Below, in pieces: positions 8,220 to 17,461 of a DNA stretch of 64,000 nt. A model generated the notes under the pieces. That model did not search any database, was not told the origin of the DNA, and saw only the letters and a program-made list of their open reading frames with translations. The DNA comes from Mucilaginibacter rubeus. GTDB taxonomy: Bacteria; Bacteroidota; Bacteroidia; Sphingobacteriales; Sphingobacteriaceae. Both the position numbers and the translations under genes were made by a program. The number at the start of each line of letters is the position of its first letter. Within the stretch, counting starts at the first letter, position 1. The stretch is from positions 4,960,001 through 5,024,000 of the forward strand of contig NZ_CP043450.1 in NCBI RefSeq assembly GCF_003286415.2, in the 5' to 3' direction.

Positions 8220-10589
8220 TCACTCCGTCCTTAAACTCTTTATCGGATTAACCGTAGCGGCTTTTACAGATTCATAGCCCACCGTGATCCAGGCGATTGC
8301 TAACGCGGCTACAGAGGCTACGAAAAACACGGTCCAACCCACGTTGATGTGGTAAGCAAAACCCGATAACCAGCTATTTGCCGCGTACCAGGAAAGCGGG
8401 ATAGCTATCACTATGGCAATGAGGATTAACCTCGTAATCCCTGATGATAGTAAATAAACCAGGTTTACTACAGATGCACCTAATACTTTACGCACGCCAA
8501 TCTCTTTGGTGCGCTGCTCGGCCATAAATGCCGATAAACCATATAAACCCAGGCAGGAAATAAAGATACCCAAACCTGAAAAAAGGTTAAAGATATTACC
8601 CATCTGCTGTTCACCTTTGTAAAGTTTGGATAGCTCCTGATCAATAAAATCAAATTTGAAAGGATAGGCCGGGTTTAGTTGCTGGCTAATTACTGATAAA
8701 ATCTTAATAGTAGCCTCGGTTTTTCCAGGCAATGTCCGTACCACCACATAGCCACCAACTTTATTAAAAGGTATAACCAAAGGCTCAATGGCTTGCTGAA
8801 CGGGCTTAAAATTAAAATCTTTTACAACTCCAACAATTGTACCCTTATTGCCCCAAACCGCTAATGGTTTGCCTACAGCAGTGCTTGCATTAAGGCCCAT
8901 TACCTTCGCCATTTTTTCGTTGATCATATAATTATTCGAGTCGGTTTTAAAAGCCGATGAAAAACTGCGGCCGGCGGCTAATTTTATTCTGAAGGTGCGC
9001 GTAAAATCTCCGTCGACAGCCATTACCGGGACAGACATTTGCGAACGCGGATCTTTGCCATTCCACTGCACATTAAGTGTCCAGCCGCCAAGTTCAGTTG
9101 GCAAATCGGTAATTGTGGTAAAATCGCTCGTAAGCGAGGTTTGTCTCAATATATTTTTCAAAGCCTCCTGCTTATGCCACATCTCACCTGTCATTGGCAT
9201 ATATAAAAGATTAGCCTTCTCGAAACCTGGGTTTCTGTCCCTAATAAATTTAAGCTGATTATAGATAACTACCGTACCCACCAGCAATACAATAGATACC
9301 ATGAACTGAACTACGACCAAAGTATTCCTGAAAAACAAATTACCTCCCATCGACTTCATATTCCCCTTAAGCACTTTAACGGGGTTAAATCCTGAAAGAA
9401 ATAAGGCCGGATAACTACCCGAGATGATACCGGTTACCAATGCAATACCGGCAAGACTAAACCAAAGTTTCGCGTCCGACAAATTAATGACGAGCTTCCT
9501 GTTAGCCAGACCATTAAACACCGGCAAAAACATACGAACGATAACAAGCGCAAGCAAAAGGGAAAGAAAAGCAATAAATATCGATTCACTTAAAAACTGA
9601 ATCACCAGTTGGCCGCGCACAGCACCTGCAACCTTGCGTAAGCCTATTTCTTTAGCTCTTCGTGCTGAGCGCGCGGTAGCCAGGTTCATAAAGTTGATAC
9701 AGGCTACAACAAGTATCAATATGGCAATCACAAAAAAGATGCTTACATACTGTGAATTCCCGTGCCCCGGCGAATCTCCTAATCTTTCAGGAGCAAGATG
9801 TATTTGGGTTAAGGCTTGTAATTTAAATGTTGCCTTGGTATCAGGGCTATGTTTATGAAAAATCTGACCAACTTGTGTTTCAAGTTTAGCTATGTTAGCT
9901 GAAGAGGGATCGAAATTTTCATCTAATTGAACATACCCATAAAAGTTAAAATTGCTCCATTCATTATTTTTCAGATCGTTGTTGGTTTGAGCAATCAAAG
10001 CCATTGGAAGCAGAATGTCAAATTGCAGATCGGAATTGCCCGGAATATTGGCCATAACACCCGTTACAACCAGGTTATCTTTGTTATCTTTTCGGATTAT
10101 TTTTCCAATAGGATTCTCTTTCCCGAAGTATTTTGTAGCAATATCTTGTGTTATTAAAACACCATTGGCCAGGTTCAAAGCCGTGGCACGATCGCCCTTT
10201 ATTAAAGGATATGAAAATATATCCATAAATCCCGGATCAGCGTAAAAAACATGCTCCTCCTGAAATTTCCGGTTGTTAACATCAAATAAAACAGAAGGAA
10301 AACCCGGGTACAACCGGGCAGCGTTTTTAACAGCAGGTATCTCCGCTTTTAACCCAAAGGGCATTCCTGCCGAACTTGCCGCCGTTTTAGAATCGCCAAA
10401 ATCACTGTCGATACGGTAAATCTGCGCGGCATTTTTATTAAATTTATCGTAACTCAATTCATTTTGCACCCAAAGCAAAATCAGGATACTTGAGGCAAGT
10501 CCTATCGCTAAACCCGATATATTGATAATAGAATATGCCTTGTCTTTTAAAATATTCCGGTAAGCCAGTTTAAAATATGTTTTGAACAT
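8220..10589 (-). CDS. ABC transporter permease, MacB/FtsX type
   Basis: A 789-residue permease with the two-module layout common in Bacteroidota. N-terminal motif MFKTYFKLAYRNILKDKAYS, one membrane helix, a large periplasmic MacB_PCD domain (about 45-250), three helices (about 285-400, with ARSARRAKEIGLRKVAGA between helices), then a second copy: helix near 425, periplasmic domain to about 660, and three more helices with QRTKEIGVRKVLGASV. The duplicated EIGxRKVxGA motif marks the contact with the ATPase. No ATPase gene is adjacent. Such permeases act in export or stress sensing. The gene is at the head of its strand run; 381 bp separate it from hemCD. Confidence 0.92.
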   Translation of the reverse strand: MFKTYFKLAYRNILKDKAYSIINISGLAIGLASSILILLWVQNELSYDKFNKNAAQIYRIDSDFGDSKTAASSAGMPFGLKAEIPAVKNAARLYPGFPSVLFDVNNRKFQEEHVFYADPGFMDIFSYPLIKGDRATALNLANGVLITQDIATKYFGKENPIGKIIRKDNKDNLVVTGVMANIPGNSDLQFDILLPMALIAQTNNDLKNNEWSNFNFYGYVQLDENFDPSSANIAKLETQVGQIFHKHSPDTKATFKLQALTQIHLAPERLGDSPGHGNSQYVSIFFVIAILILVVACINFMNLATARSARRAKEIGLRKVAGAVRGQLVIQFLSESIFIAFLSLLLALVIVRMFLPVFNGLANRKLVINLSDAKLWFSLAGIALVTGIISGSYPALFLSGFNPVKVLKGNMKSMGGNLFFRNTLVVVQFMVSIVLLVGTVVIYNQLKFIRDRNPGFEKANLLYMPMTGEMWHKQEALKNILRQTSLTSDFTTITDLPTELGGWTLNVQWNGKDPRSQMSVPVMAVDGDFTRTFRIKLAAGRSFSSAFKTDSNNYMINEKMAKVMGLNASTAVGKPLAVWGNKGTIVGVVKDFNFKPVQQAIEPLVIPFNKVGGYVVVRTLPGKTEATIKILSVISQQLNPAYPFKFDFIDQELSKLYKGEQQMGNIFNLFSGLGIFISCLGLYGLSAFMAEQRTKEIGVRKVLGASVVNLVYLLSSGITRLILIAIVIAIPLSWYAANSWLSGFAYHINVGWTVFFVASVAALAIAWITVGYESVKAATVNPIKSLRTE

Positions 10590-10910
10590 AGGTATGTTAA
10601 TTGCAGAGATGTTAAACTTAAACCTTTATTTAATACAGCTGAATACTTAAAACTCATGCCATCTATTTAAAATACTGATAAACAATAATTTAAATAAACA
10701 CAACCTATTATATCGTTCGGAAACGTTACAACCGGTGTGCGTTTTTGCCCGATACAGCGGCAGTCGGCAACGACGATTATGATCCTTTCACCGCACAAAT
10801 ATCCGGGCGCGGGACTTGTTTGCCGTCTATGCGATATGCAAGGTAATTTTACACTGCACCTAACCCACACATTACAGTCATTTTGTTGCAATTAACAATA
10901 ATTCGTTATG
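10590..10910. other. Intergenic region, no gene seen
   Basis: Divergent spacer between the permease and hemCD. Its right edge adjoins the hemCD promoter. Short frames inside it lack a family resemblance and good starts. A short perfect repeat or hairpin was not evident. Confidence 0.6.
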
Positions 10911-10948
10911 TTGTTGTGCCTTATCATCGGCATAAAAAATTAAATTTG
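10911..10948 (+). promoter_or_regulatory. Candidate hemCD promoter
   Basis: TAAATTTG at 10941-10948 fits TAnnTTTG exactly, with a TTGTTG at 10911-10916 about 24 bases upstream. The TTG start codon is at 10971, leaving a leader of roughly 15-18 bases. Confidence 0.6.
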
Positions 10949-10970
10949 CAGCTGTAAAACATTCATTCTT

Positions 10971-12545
10971 TTGGACAGAAAACTGATTATAGGAACCCGT
11001 GGCAGCGAATTGGCTTTATGGCAGGCCAATTTCGTTAAAGACAGCCTTGCTGCCATTAACATTACCGTCGAGTTAAAGATCATTAAAACCCAGGGCGACC
11101 GTATCCTGAACCTCAGCTTTGATAAGCTGGAAGGTAAAGGCTTTTTTACCAAAGAATTAGAAGAAGAATTAATTGCAGGCACTATAGATATCGCGGTCCA
11201 CTCACATAAGGACCTGCCAACCGAAAATCCTCCGGGACTCATTATCGCAGCAGTTTCAGAACGGGAAGATCCGGCTGAACTGTTGTTGATCTTGAAAGAT
11301 TGCGTTGATGTGCACCAAAAGCTATCTGTTAAATATGGCGCCATTGTGGGCACATCGTCAAACCGCCGCAAAGCGCAGCTATTGGCCCATCGCCCCGACC
11401 TTGAAATTGAAGATCTTCGCGGTAACGTGCCCACCCGTATTGGTAAGCTCCGCGATGAAAAATATGATGCTATTATGCTGGCTAAAGCCGGCGTTACCCG
11501 TTTAGGCCTTGACCTGAGCGAGTTTCATGTGGAAGAGATCACCCCGGTTGAGCTCATTCCGGCACCTGCACAAGGCGCGCTGGCTATCCAGATCCGCGAA
11601 AACGACCATGAGCTTTTTGAAGCCCTGCAAGCACTGCATCATACCAATGTTGCCGAAGAGCTTGCTGTTGAGCGTACCGTATTGAAATTATTTGGCGGTG
11701 GCTGCCACTTGCCTTTGGGTTGTTATTGCCGTAAGGAAGATGGTCTTTTCCAGGTATTTACCTCTAAAGCCAACGAAGGCGATGAGTTTCCTGACAGGTT
11801 ATTTTTAGAAGCGCCGACTACTGAAGGCCTGGCAGAAAAAGTAGTAGCTAAATTTGCGAAAGGTCGTAAACACCCTGCAAGCGTATTTATTTCGCGTGAG
11901 CTTGGCGAACAAAGCTACTTCCGCAAAGCGCTTGAAAAACACGGCATTGCAATTGAAGATCGTTCACTGATCCGTACTGTGCCCGTAATCACCCGCTTTG
12001 ACTCATACATATTAAAAAATATCGACTGGGTATTCTTCTCCAGCAAAAATGCTGTTGAATACTTTTTCCAGTTAAACCCTCAATTCCCTAAAAAAGTGAA
12101 ATTTGGGGTAATGGGCAGTGGCAGCGAAGAAATGCTTCGCCGTAAAGGTCACTTTACCGACTATGTTGGGGAAGGTACTGATACCGCCGAAGTTGCTGAA
12201 GAATTTGCCAAACTGGCCAACGGCAAAATCGTACTGTTCCCGGGTGCCGAAAGCCCAATGAGGAGCATACAACAAGGCTTATCTGCCGATACCAAGATAA
12301 TCGACTTGCCGGTTTACGAAACTGTACTGGAAGAAGATGTAGAAGCCAGCGGTGCCGATGTGATGGTGTTTACCAGCCCATCAAACGTAGAGGCCTACTT
12401 TGCCGATAACCTGCTGGACCCATATCAAAAGGTGGTGGCCATAGGTAAATCAACCGGCAAAAAATTTGACGAAATGGGTGTAAAATACACGCTCCCCTAC
12501 TCACCCGACGAAGTTGGGCTGGCAGAGGCAGTGTTTGGACTTTAA
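10971..12545 (+). CDS. hemCD: Hydroxymethylbilane synthase / uroporphyrinogen-III synthase fusion
   Basis: A 524-residue fusion catalysing two successive steps from porphobilinogen to uroporphyrinogen III. Residues 1-300 are HemC: IIGTRGSELALWQA at the start, catalytic Asp81 in HSHKDLPT, and Cys245 in GGGCHLPLGC, which carries the dipyrromethane cofactor. Residues about 304-524 are HemD, from SVFISRELGEQS to the end, with VFTSPSNVEAYF and AIGKSTGKKFDEMG. The two are separate genes in most bacteria. The start codon is TTG, directly giving DRKLIIGTRGSEL. Substrate comes from HemB, encoded 162 bp downstream, and the product feeds HemE. Confidence 0.95.
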   Translation: MDRKLIIGTRGSELALWQANFVKDSLAAINITVELKIIKTQGDRILNLSFDKLEGKGFFTKELEEELIAGTIDIAVHSHKDLPTENPPGLIIAAVSEREDPAELLLILKDCVDVHQKLSVKYGAIVGTSSNRRKAQLLAHRPDLEIEDLRGNVPTRIGKLRDEKYDAIMLAKAGVTRLGLDLSEFHVEEITPVELIPAPAQGALAIQIRENDHELFEALQALHHTNVAEELAVERTVLKLFGGGCHLPLGCYCRKEDGLFQVFTSKANEGDEFPDRLFLEAPTTEGLAEKVVAKFAKGRKHPASVFISRELGEQSYFRKALEKHGIAIEDRSLIRTVPVITRFDSYILKNIDWVFFSSKNAVEYFFQLNPQFPKKVKFGVMGSGSEEMLRRKGHFTDYVGEGTDTAEVAEEFAKLANGKIVLFPGAESPMRSIQQGLSADTKIIDLPVYETVLEEDVEASGADVMVFTSPSNVEAYFADNLLDPYQKVVAIGKSTGKKFDEMGVKYTLPYSPDEVGLAEAVFGL

Positions 12546-12707
12546 AAACGTCATTGAGTCATTTGGTCATTGAGTCATTTTTTTTAATGACGAACAATGC
12601 CCTTATGATTCAATGACATTACAAAACGTTGTTGAGTAGTAGGTTATTCAGTCTTTTTTAAAGGCGACGAGCAATGACATAGTGACCCAATGACATAATG
12701 AGTAAAT
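12546..12707. repeat. Degenerate TCATTGAG short-period repeat block
   Basis: Between hemCD and hemB, units of 7-8 bp of the type TCATTGAG/TCATTTGG are repeated at 12551-12582 and recur as complements (AATGACATAGTG, CAATGACATAATG) at 12600-12617 and 12672-12700. The two blocks can fold on each other. Purpose unknown; resembles intergenic low-complexity inserts of this lineage. Confidence 0.65.
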
Positions 12708-13679
12708 ATGTTACAACGACCAAGAAGGAATCGTAAAAGCGAAGTGATACGCCAGATGGTGCAGGAAACACATGTTAGCGCTGCTAACCTGATTTTCCCG
12801 CTGTTTATTATTGACGGCGTAAACCAGAAAAGTGAAGTGGCCTCAATGCCGGGCATTTTCCGTTATTCTATTGATAACCTGCTGCGCGAAATTGAAAGCT
12901 GCCTTAAACTGGGCTTAAAATCTTTTGACCTGTTCCCAAATATCTCCGAAGAACTGAAAGACAAGTTCGCTACTGAAAGTTACCGTGATGAAAGCCTTTA
13001 TTTACGTGCTATTCGCGAGGTAAAGAAAAACTTCCCTGAAGCCTGCGTAATTACCGACGTAGCGATGGATCCGTACAGCAGCGACGGACATGATGGTATT
13101 GTAGAGAACGGCGTGATCCTGAATGATGAAACGCTTGACGTTTTAGGCAAGATGGCTTTGGCGCACGCACAATCAGGTGCTGATATCATTGCCCCATCAG
13201 ATATGATGGACGGTCGTGTGGGTTACATCCGCAATGTTTTGGATGATAACGGCTTTACCAATGTGTCTATCATGTCGTATTCCGCTAAATATGCCAGCGC
13301 TTTTTATGGCCCGTTCAGGGACGCCCTTAACTCGGCACCTAAATTTGGCGATAAAAAAACCTACCAGATGAACCCCGCCAACCAGCGCGAAGCCCTGATT
13401 GAGGCTGAACTGGACGAGATTGAAGGCGCGGACTTCCTGATGGTAAAACCAGCCCTGCCCTACCTTGACGTTATTAAGCTGATAAAAGATAATACCGAAC
13501 TGCCTGTTGCTGCCTACAACGTAAGTGGCGAATATGCCATGATCAAAGCCGCTATACAACGTGGCTGGCTAAACGAGCAACGTGCCATCACCGAGGTGCT
13601 TACCAGCATCCGTCGTGCCGGAGCTACTGCTATTTTAACTTACCATGCCAAAGAGGTTTTGGAGAATAAGTGGTTGTAG
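12708..13679 (+). CDS. hemB: Porphobilinogen synthase (delta-aminolevulinate dehydratase)
   Basis: Condenses two 5-aminolevulinate molecules to porphobilinogen. Length 323 is normal. The two Schiff-base lysines are K194 in SYSAKYASAFYGPF and K247 in MVKPALPYLDV. The metal-site loop reads DVAMDPYSSDGHDG (117-130): Asp and Ala stand where zinc enzymes have three Cys, so this is the non-zinc, magnesium-type enzyme. The start ATG begins MLQRPRRNRKSEVIR, typical of the family. The gene follows hemCD and precedes hemL in the same direction, so HemL product goes to HemB and HemB product to HemCD. Confidence 0.96.
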   Translation: MLQRPRRNRKSEVIRQMVQETHVSAANLIFPLFIIDGVNQKSEVASMPGIFRYSIDNLLREIESCLKLGLKSFDLFPNISEELKDKFATESYRDESLYLRAIREVKKNFPEACVITDVAMDPYSSDGHDGIVENGVILNDETLDVLGKMALAHAQSGADIIAPSDMMDGRVGYIRNVLDDNGFTNVSIMSYSAKYASAFYGPFRDALNSAPKFGDKKTYQMNPANQREALIEAELDEIEGADFLMVKPALPYLDVIKLIKDNTELPVAAYNVSGEYAMIKAAIQRGWLNEQRAITEVLTSIRRAGATAILTYHAKEVLENKWL

Positions 13680-13730
13680 TTAGTGATTAGAGGTTAGAGA
13701 TAAGAGGTTAGGAAATTAAAATATTAAAAT

Positions 13731-13820
13731 AACCGTCATTGCGAGGCACGAAGCAATCCCCAATAAGCAGTTCCGCCCTGTATAGTTCGCGATTGCTTCG
13801 TTCCTCGCAATGACGGTTTT
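13731..13820. repeat. Dispersed palindrome family R1, copy 2
   Basis: Arms at 13731-13760 and 13790-13820 share the core CGTCATTGCGAGG with copy 1. The central loop is the reverse complement of the loop of copy 1 (CTATACAG...GCTTAT conserved), so the whole element including the loop is homologous and inserted in the opposite orientation. It lies between hemB and hemL. Confidence 0.9.
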
Positions 13821-13846
13821 GAAAAAAATAGCTTTAAGCTTACAAT

Positions 13847-15214
13847 ATGTTCGATTCAATAAAAAAGATGTTTTCTGCAGAGGATGAACCGGTAAATACA
13901 ACGGGCAAGCCCGATATCAGTCGTGAAAAATCGGCCGAGCTTTATGCTAAGGCCCAGACTTACTTTCCAGGTGGGGTAAACTCGCCGGTAAGGGCTTTTA
14001 AGTCTGTTTATGGCACGCCGCTGTTTATTCAAAAAGGTGATGGCAGCCATATCTGGGATGCGGATGGCAATGAGTTCATTGACTTCTGCTGCTCATGGGG
14101 ACCACTGATCCTTGGCCACAACAATGCCAAAGTAAGGGAAAAAGTTATCGAGGTAATGCAAAACGGCATGAGCTTCGGTGCTCCTACCGCGCTGGAAAAT
14201 GAACTGGCCGAGCTTATCCTGAAAAACAATAAGTTTATTGAAAAAATTCGTTTTGTGAGCTCGGGTACTGAGGCTGTAATGTCGGCCATCAGGTTAGCCA
14301 GAGGATATACCAAACGCGATAAGATATTAAAATTTGAAGGTTGCTATCATGGTCACGCCGATGCCTTATTGGTAAAAGCAGGTTCTGGATTGGTTACTTT
14401 CGGCGAAACTTCATCTGCCGGTGTACCTAAATCAGTTGCCGACGAAACCATTGTGGTAGCGCTTAATGATAAAGAAGCTTTGGCTAAAGCTTTTGAAGAG
14501 TTTAAAGACCAGATTGCGGCTGTAATTATTGAGCCTGTACCGGCAAACAACGGCCTGCTATTGCAGGAAAAAGAATACCTGCAATACCTGCGCGATATCT
14601 GTACTCAAAATGGCACTATGCTGATATTTGATGAGGTGATCTCAGGCTTCCGTGTTGGCTTTGAAGGCGCGGCCGGTTACTACCAGATCAAACCTGATAT
14701 CATCACCTATGGTAAAATTATCGGTGGTGGTATGCCTGTGGGTGCTTATGGCTCATCGGCGGCAATTATGAGCAATATTTCGCCAGAGGGTTCGGTTTAC
14801 CAGGCAGGTACATTATCAGGTAATCCAGTTGCTATGGGTGCCGGTATCGCCCAGCTTAGCGAGCTTTTGCGCATAGGCTTTTACCGAGATCTGAACAATA
14901 AAACAGAAGAGTTCGTAGAAGCAATTCAGCGTTTTGCTACGGCTCGTAATTATAAATTCAAAGTGTTTGGCATAGGCTCTATATTTTGGTTTGCTTTTAC
15001 AGATAAAGAGTATATTCGTAAAGCCGAAGATATTGATGCTTCAAGCATGGAAAAATTCAAGAAATTCCACCGCGAGTTGCTTAACCGGGGCATTTATTTA
15101 GGTCCGTCGGGCTACGAGGTTGGTTTTATATCATCGGCACATACCAAGATTGACCTGGAGAAAACAAAACGTGCTATATTTGATAGTTTAGATTTAGTAT
15201 TTAACGGTAAATAA
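13847..15214 (+). CDS. hemL: Glutamate-1-semialdehyde 2,1-aminomutase
   Basis: PLP enzyme converting glutamate-1-semialdehyde (from HemA) to 5-aminolevulinate (for HemB). The class III aminotransferase fold is plain: FPGGVNSPVRAF near 40, SSGTEAVMSAIRLAR near 138, LIFDEVISGFRVG near 259, and the PLP lysine K290 in TYGKIIGGGMPVGAYG. The 455 residues exceed the usual 425-430 because of about 24 extra N-terminal residues (MFDSIKKMFSAEDEPVN). The ATG at 13847 is taken because the frame has no better start near the ISREKSAELY core; the one at 13868 is an alternative. Part of the hem cluster. Confidence 0.95.
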   Translation: MFDSIKKMFSAEDEPVNTTGKPDISREKSAELYAKAQTYFPGGVNSPVRAFKSVYGTPLFIQKGDGSHIWDADGNEFIDFCCSWGPLILGHNNAKVREKVIEVMQNGMSFGAPTALENELAELILKNNKFIEKIRFVSSGTEAVMSAIRLARGYTKRDKILKFEGCYHGHADALLVKAGSGLVTFGETSSAGVPKSVADETIVVALNDKEALAKAFEEFKDQIAAVIIEPVPANNGLLLQEKEYLQYLRDICTQNGTMLIFDEVISGFRVGFEGAAGYYQIKPDIITYGKIIGGGMPVGAYGSSAAIMSNISPEGSVYQAGTLSGNPVAMGAGIAQLSELLRIGFYRDLNNKTEEFVEAIQRFATARNYKFKVFGIGSIFWFAFTDKEYIRKAEDIDASSMEKFKKFHRELLNRGIYLGPSGYEVGFISSAHTKIDLEKTKRAIFDSLDLVFNGK

Positions 15215-15300
15215 GTTGGCAGTTGCCGGTAGGCAGTTTGCAATTGAATATGCAAACTGAAAAAATACTGCCAACAGCAAACCGCAAACTGAAAACTCGA
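15215..15300. repeat. Imperfect inverted repeat between hemL and the kinase gene
   Basis: GTTGGCAGT (15214-15222) is answered by ACTGCCAAC (15268-15276), and GCAGTTTGCA by TGCAAACTG within it. It translates in frame with the kinase gene, but that extension is not protein-like, which supports the kinase start at 15301. Confidence 0.6.
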
Positions 15301-16176
15301 ATGAAAAAGTCATTTGTTATTTTTTACGCGCTTATCACCTATGCCGTTGCCGAACTGGTATGGTGGGGCTATATGCTGGTTACGCTGCAACCGCGTCGCA
15401 CTGGCATGATCCTGGGCGAAGGGGCCATGTTTGTTGCCGTATTTTTAATTGGCGCAATCAACCTGCACCGTTCTTTTAACAAAGAACGTAAACTGCAAGA
15501 GCAGAAAAAAAACTTCCTGCTTTCGGTAACGCATGAATTGAAATCGCCGCTGGCATCTATCAAGATCCTGCTGCAAACCATTCAAAAGAGGCAACTGAGC
15601 AGGGAGCAGATCCTTGATTTTATCGACAAATCGTTAAACGACGTTGAACGCTTGGATGATATGGTTGAAAACATGCTGCTGGCGTCTAAAATAGAAAATC
15701 GCTCATACAGCTTTCCTAAGGCAAGCTTTAATCTTTCGGTTTTGGTTGATAGCATTGTTAACCGCCTGCAGATCACCAAATGCGATTGCAACCAGCAGAT
15801 CATCGAAGCTGAGATAGAACCTAAGGTTGAGATTGTTGGCGATAAGTTTGCCCTTACATCGGTTGTGACCAATTTGATAGAAAACGCTGTGAAATATTCA
15901 AGCCCATGCTCATCTGTGGGGGTAAAGCTGTTTTCGAAAGATGATAAAGTTTATTTACAGGTAGCCGATCATGGTATCGGTATAGCCGACGAGGAAAAGA
16001 CGCGCATTTTTGATCGCTTTTACCGCGTAGGCAGCGAAGAAACCCGTAACACTAAAGGCACCGGACTGGGCCTTTATATTGTTAAGGAGGTGTTGGATAA
16101 ACACCAGGCCAGCATCAGGGTTAAGGATAACCGCCCTGCTGGTAGTATTTTTGAAGTTACATTTGGATTAACCTAA
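15301..16176 (+). CDS. Sensor histidine kinase
   Basis: A 291-residue kinase. Two membrane helices (about 5-27 and 38-55) with only a short loop between them, then HisKA with H78 in LSVTHELKSPLASIK, and a full HATPase_c domain: NLIENAVKYS (N), DHGIGIADEEKTRIFDRFYR (G1/F), GTGLGLYIVKEVL (G2). No HAMP or extracellular sensor domain. The frame opens earlier at 15223 through a repeat, and ATG 15301 (MKKSFVIFYA) is the natural start. The response regulator gene follows 8 bp later, then a TPR protein. The group is set inside the hem genes, so control by heme status is a possibility but not shown. Confidence 0.93.
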   Translation: MKKSFVIFYALITYAVAELVWWGYMLVTLQPRRTGMILGEGAMFVAVFLIGAINLHRSFNKERKLQEQKKNFLLSVTHELKSPLASIKILLQTIQKRQLSREQILDFIDKSLNDVERLDDMVENMLLASKIENRSYSFPKASFNLSVLVDSIVNRLQITKCDCNQQIIEAEIEPKVEIVGDKFALTSVVTNLIENAVKYSSPCSSVGVKLFSKDDKVYLQVADHGIGIADEEKTRIFDRFYRVGSEETRNTKGTGLGLYIVKEVLDKHQASIRVKDNRPAGSIFEVTFGLT

Positions 16177-16184
16177 ATTAGAAT

Positions 16185-16898
16185 ATGAGCATGCCAAACA
16201 AAAAAAGGATTTTATTGGCCGAAGACGAAGAGCATTTGTTAGAAGCAATTAAGCTTAACCTTGAGCTGGAAGGCTACAAGGTAACTCCGGCTAAAAACGG
16301 CAAAAAAGCTTTACAACTGTTTAAAGAAGAGCGTTTTAACCTGGTAATACTTGACGTAATGATGCCCGAAATTGACGGCTTCGTTGTTGCGGAAACCATC
16401 AGGCTTGAAAATACAGAAGTACCTATCATGTTCCTTACGGCAAAAAACACCAATGAGGACAAGATCTCGGGTCTGAAAAAAGGAGCTGACGATTATCTTA
16501 CCAAACCATTTAACCTTGAGGAACTTATTTTAAGGGTGAACAACCTGGTAAAACGCAGCCTGAAAGGTGAAGACCTGAAAGAGTTTAACAGCTATAAGAT
16601 TGGCGATAAAACCATCCACTTTAACTCGTTTGAACTTGTTAATGAAGATGGCTCAATTACCGCCCTTACCAAAAAGGAAACCATGTTGCTTAAATTGTTG
16701 ATTGAGCGCCGTAATGACGCCGTATCACGTGAGCAGATCCTGGAAACCGTTTGGAACTATGACGTTTATCCGTCAACCCGTACTATCGATAACTTTATCT
16801 TAACCTTCCGCAAGTATTTTGAACCAGATCCTAAAAACCCGGTTTATTTTCACTCTATCCGCGGTGTAGGCTATAAATTTACCGATAACCAGCATTAA
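16185..16898 (+). CDS. OmpR-family response regulator
   Basis: A 237-residue regulator. The receiver domain (about 8-120) has the DE pair in LLAEDEE, phospho-acceptor D57 in LVILDVMMPEIDG, and Lys in DDYLTKPF. A winged-helix Trans_reg_C domain (about 140-235) ends with TRTIDNFILTFRKYF and HSIRGVGYKF. Start at 16185 (MSMPNKKRI); 16191 is an alternative. It is the cognate partner of the kinase 8 bp upstream. The stop codon overlaps the ATG of the next gene by one base (TAATG), so translation is coupled. Confidence 0.94.
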   Translation: MSMPNKKRILLAEDEEHLLEAIKLNLELEGYKVTPAKNGKKALQLFKEERFNLVILDVMMPEIDGFVVAETIRLENTEVPIMFLTAKNTNEDKISGLKKGADDYLTKPFNLEELILRVNNLVKRSLKGEDLKEFNSYKIGDKTIHFNSFELVNEDGSITALTKKETMLLKLLIERRNDAVSREQILETVWNYDVYPSTRTIDNFILTFRKYFEPDPKNPVYFHSIRGVGYKFTDNQH

Positions 16899-17461
16899 TG
16901 TTCAGTAACAGGATACGTATTTTCATTGCGTTTATATTTCTGCTGTCGTTAGGTGTGTTGATGTATTTCCGTGTTTATGAGCTTGCAGCAGTAGCGGCAA
17001 TGATGATCATCCTGCTTATCTGGGATTATTTCAGACAGGGTACTTTAATTGTTGCATCCAAACATTTTCATGTAAAGGATTATGACAAAACAGCTGCCTC
17101 ACTAAAGGAGATTATGAAACCCGAATGGCTCAGCAAAAACCGCAGGGGATATTATGAGTTTATATACGGCGGTTTATGTCTGCAAAGGCAGGAGTTTGAG
17201 GAGGCCGAGAAACATTATGAAATTGCGGCACAGTACCCTTTACGTTCGGTTAATGATCACGTAGCCGCCTTAGTTAGCGTGGCTAATATCAGCATCAGGC
17301 GCGGCAACCTTGAAAAAGCCAAAGCCTACCTGCAATTAGCCGAAAAGCACAAAGAAAAAATAACCGCCAAAATGAAGGAGGTGATAAGCCGCCTTCAGCA
17401 GGAATTGAAAAAAGAGCCAGGAAAGAAGAGTCAAGACTTTAAGAGACAGGATTCAAGATAA
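16898..17461 (+). CDS. Membrane-anchored TPR-like protein
   Basis: A 187-residue protein with two closely spaced hydrophobic segments (about 5-20 and 27-46) and a cytoplasmic or periplasmic helical domain (55-165). That domain carries TPR-like pairs: YEFIYGGLCLQRQEFEEAEK, then AALVSVANISIRRGNLEKAK. Its ATG overlaps the regulator's stop. The last 15 residues (KKSQDFKRQDSR) are encoded by a purine-rich intergenic repeat that continues beyond the stop, so the tail may be a recent extension. Role unknown; position suggests an accessory to the two-component pair. Confidence 0.8.
   Translation: MFSNRIRIFIAFIFLLSLGVLMYFRVYELAAVAAMMIILLIWDYFRQGTLIVASKHFHVKDYDKTAASLKEIMKPEWLSKNRRGYYEFIYGGLCLQRQEFEEAEKHYEIAAQYPLRSVNDHVAALVSVANISIRRGNLEKAKAYLQLAEKHKEKITAKMKEVISRLQQELKKEPGKKSQDFKRQDSR

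Noticed and set aside
10667..10891. 74-codon minus-strand frame upstream of hemCD
   Set aside because: Lies in the divergent control region with no family resemblance; likely chance.
12546..12707. Possible CRISPR-like array of TCATTGAG units
   Set aside because: Units are 7-8 bp, degenerate, with no spacers of constant length and no cas genes.
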